DNA of 64,000 bases. Origin: Cytobacillus sp. NJ13 (GTDB lineage Bacteria; Bacillota; Bacilli; Bacillales; Cytobacillaceae). Positions 62,279 to 64,000 of this stretch are shown one piece after another. How positions within the stretch are numbered: position 1 is the first letter of the stretch; the number at the start of each line of letters is the position of its first letter. The notes beneath the pieces are model-generated. The model had not been told where the DNA came from and made no database searches. It was given only the letters and a program-made list of their open reading frames with translations. The DNA lies in the NCBI GenBank assembly GCA_030348385.1, contig JAUCFP010000006.1, positions 1,984,001 through 2,048,000 of the forward strand, read 5' to 3'. Position numbers and translations under genes: made by a program.

Positions 62279-63661
62279 CTAAAATAAAATATGAGCCACA
62301 GCTGCTACAATTGGCAGCGTTATAATAGTACGCAGAAGGAAAATAAGAATTAAATCCTTAATGCTGACAGGCAGATTTGAACCTAATAGCAGGCCGCCCA
62401 TTTCAGACATATATACCAGCTGTGTTACAGAGACACAGGCAATAATAAATCTTGTCATTTCACTTTCAATGCCGCTGCCGATGACAGCTGGAAGGAACAT
62501 GTCTGCAAATCCAACCACCATTGTCTGGGCCGCTTCTGCCGCCTCCGGAATTTGCATTAAAGCCAGGACCGGTTCAAACGGCTTGCCAAGAATGGTAAAA
62601 GCCGGGGTGAATTCAGCAATTACCAGTGCAACCGTTCCAATCGCCATAACAATTGGCAGAACTCCCATCCACATATCCAAAACGTTTTCAAAACCTTCTT
62701 TTACAACTGCTGCAGCACTATTATTTGTACGCGCCTTCTTAATGGCATTATCTAATCCCCATTTTACAGGTGTAGTATGAGAAGGGATATTCGTTTCCGC
62801 CTTGAGCTCTGTTCCTTCATAAGCCGTATCGGCTTTCCTTGATAAAGGCGGTATTCGAGGCATTACTATAGCTGCCACCAGACCAGCCAGGATAATCGTT
62901 AGATAGTAATGAATGAAATATTGCTCTAAGTTTAAATATTGAATAATTACAATCGTAAATGTAATGGAAACAACTGAGAAAGTTGTTGCCACTACTGCTG
63001 CCTCCCGCTTTGTGTAATATCCTTCTTCATATTGTTTTGTCGTTAACAGGACTCCAATTGTCCCGTCACCTACCCATGATGCCAGACAATCAAGCGAAGC
63101 ACGCCCCGGCAGCTTAAAAACCGGCCTCATAACTTTAATCAACAATGCACCAAAAAATTCGAGGAGACCGAAATTTAATAGAAGCGGCAGCAATAAACCT
63201 GCCAGGAGAAATGTAGTAAATAGTATAGGAATCAGATCATAGATTAAGAGCGCGCCAGTATTCTCGGAATATACCGGTTCCAGACCAAACTCAAATAATG
63301 TAATAATAGCAAAAACTGTACCAAGCAAACGGGCTGCCACCCAAAATTTACTGACATTCAGTAATTTGTTCAGATATGGGCTGTTCAAGATAAAGCCCGG
63401 TTTAAAAATTACTGCTATCAGCGAGCCAATTACTGAAAGAGCCATGATAAAAACAGTAATTGAAGGAATGGAATCTCCCAGTAATCCATTAATTTGATTT
63501 GCTAAATAAGCAACCGGGATGGTAATCCCATCATCTCCTTGAATCGGTACCATAAAAAGTAAAACCCCGACCAGAGAAGGAATTAAAAATTGTAAATAGT
63601 CCCCGGCTGTGTAGGATGCCCTTTCCTCCTGCTGAATCACCTTCTTTGATAGACTGCCCAT
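62279..63661 (-). CDS. YjiH-family membrane protein (nucleoside-recognition/Gate domain)
   Basis: The 460-aa protein has 10-12 hydrophobic segments. A Gate-type region includes RASLDCLASWVGDGTIGVLLTTKQYEEGYYTKREAAVVATTFSVVSITFT, and the motif MTRFIIACVSVTQLVYMSEMGGLLLGSNLP lies near the end. YjiH proteins are uncharacterised transporters. It sits between an RpiR-type regulator and the GNAT-racemase pair, which suggests uptake or export of an amino-acid derivative. Confidence 0.85.
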   Translation of the reverse strand: MGSLSKKVIQQEERASYTAGDYLQFLIPSLVGVLLFMVPIQGDDGITIPVAYLANQINGLLGDSIPSITVFIMALSVIGSLIAVIFKPGFILNSPYLNKLLNVSKFWVAARLLGTVFAIITLFEFGLEPVYSENTGALLIYDLIPILFTTFLLAGLLLPLLLNFGLLEFFGALLIKVMRPVFKLPGRASLDCLASWVGDGTIGVLLTTKQYEEGYYTKREAAVVATTFSVVSITFTIVIIQYLNLEQYFIHYYLTIILAGLVAAIVMPRIPPLSRKADTAYEGTELKAETNIPSHTTPVKWGLDNAIKKARTNNSAAAVVKEGFENVLDMWMGVLPIVMAIGTVALVIAEFTPAFTILGKPFEPVLALMQIPEAAEAAQTMVVGFADMFLPAVIGSGIESEMTRFIIACVSVTQLVYMSEMGGLLLGSNLPVSIKDLILIFLLRTIITLPIVAAVAHILF

Positions 63662-63712
63662 TCGTTTTGCCCCCTTTTATTTTTCTTGTTTTAACTCTCC
63701 TGCTGTTCAGAC

Positions 63713-64000
63713 TTACTCAAAAAACAGCTCTTGTTCGGCATACAAAACTTCCAGTTTCTGCTGTCTTTTTGCAATTCTTTCATTATCCCGTTCTTCGATA
63801 CCTGCAATCATTACCTCCAGTAAACTAATTACGGAAGCTATTGAATGATGTCCAGAATCCATAAACTCATCCGTTGTAAGTGTAACTTCTGCCATCTGCC
63901 CGATAGGCGAAAGCTGGCGGTCTGTTATGGCAACAATCCCAGAACCTTGCCTTTCAGCAATGGAAGCAAGCTTTAACGCTTCTTTCCGGTAACGAGGAAA
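63713..64000 (-). CDS. RpiR-type transcriptional regulator, C-terminal part
   Basis: Only the last 95 codons are visible; the gene continues past the right edge. The segment reads FPRYRKEALKLASIAERQGSG followed by IVAITDRQLSPIGQMAEVTLTTDEFMDSGHHS, which fits the SIS sugar-phosphate-binding domain of RpiR/MurR regulators. It ends 51 bp before the YjiH gene, so it is either the operon regulator or its first visible gene. Confidence 0.8.
   Translation of the reverse strand, partial: FPRYRKEALKLASIAERQGSGIVAITDRQLSPIGQMAEVTLTTDEFMDSGHHSIASVISLLEVMIAGIEERDNERIAKRQQKLEVLYAEQELFFE

Noticed and set aside
1..64000. CRISPR arrays, insertion sequences, prophage, tRNA or rRNA genes
   Set aside because: I looked for regular spaced repeats, transposases, integrases, CCA-ended cloverleaves and rRNA signatures and found none. 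Codon use and spacing are even throughout.

Overview
This window is ordinary vertically inherited chromosome of an endospore-forming, low-GC Bacillaceae bacterium, in the Bacillus/Cytobacillus neighbourhood. The evidence is AGGAGG-type ribosome-binding sites, frequent TTG and GTG starts, sigma-A and SigB/SigW-like promoters, T-box and TPP riboswitch leaders, and sporulation genes: two alpha/beta-type SASPs, two YjcZ-type microproteins, the coat transglutaminase Tgl, SigI/RsgI and bacillopeptidase F. I see no phage, insertion sequence, CRISPR array, tRNA or rRNA. Both ends cut genes: lutA on the left and an RpiR-type regulator on the right.

Layout. 0-6 kb: lutA start, a B12-binding radical SAM protein, two tiny overlapping genes, a DUF3905 protein, a Ktr/Trk potassium channel subunit and a CdaR-type regulator. 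5.8-8.6 kb: glcD-glcF glycolate oxidase. 8.7-12.8 kb: a SASP, sigI-rsgI, a secreted DUF5667 protein and a membrane protein. 13-20 kb: a large RND exporter, an NhaC-family transporter behind a tyrosine-type T-box, and prfC. 20-27 kb: a DUF457-type membrane hydrolase, then the trehalose operon treP-malL-treA under two TreR-like operators and a cre site, with a structured Bacillus repeat between malL and treA; tatA follows. 27-32 kb: a sirtuin, a DUF1232 protein and a TPP-riboswitch operon (thiY, thiamine-binding protein, thiX, thiZ, TatD-like hydrolase).

32-45 kb: a cysteine-rich secreted protein, a CUT1 sugar ABC transporter, an ECF sigma/anti-sigma pair, bacillopeptidase F, and an ABC-F ribosome-protection gene behind a transcription attenuator. 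45-50 kb: small proteins, the yuaF-floT flotillin operon with a SigW-type promoter, a glycerophosphodiesterase, and a stand-alone MurE paralogue with altered substrate motifs. 51-57 kb: tgl, a CstA-type transporter, a SigB-type stress operon and small genes. 56-64 kb: amt with two GlnR/TnrA boxes followed by a GlnD-like nucleotidyltransferase and a DnaQ-like exonuclease; another SASP; and an amino-acid racemase operon (RpiR regulator, YjiH transporter, GNAT, NSAR/MenC).

The most interesting points are regulatory or contextual. They are the T-box that reassigns an 'NhaC antiporter' as a probable tyrosine transporter, the ABC-F attenuator, the MurE paralogue, the amt/GlnD-like/exonuclease operon, the NSAR operon, and the TatD-like enzyme under TPP control. 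I did not find a clearly new defence or mobile system. Start codons were moved from the longest open frame wherever a ribosome-binding site indicated a later start.
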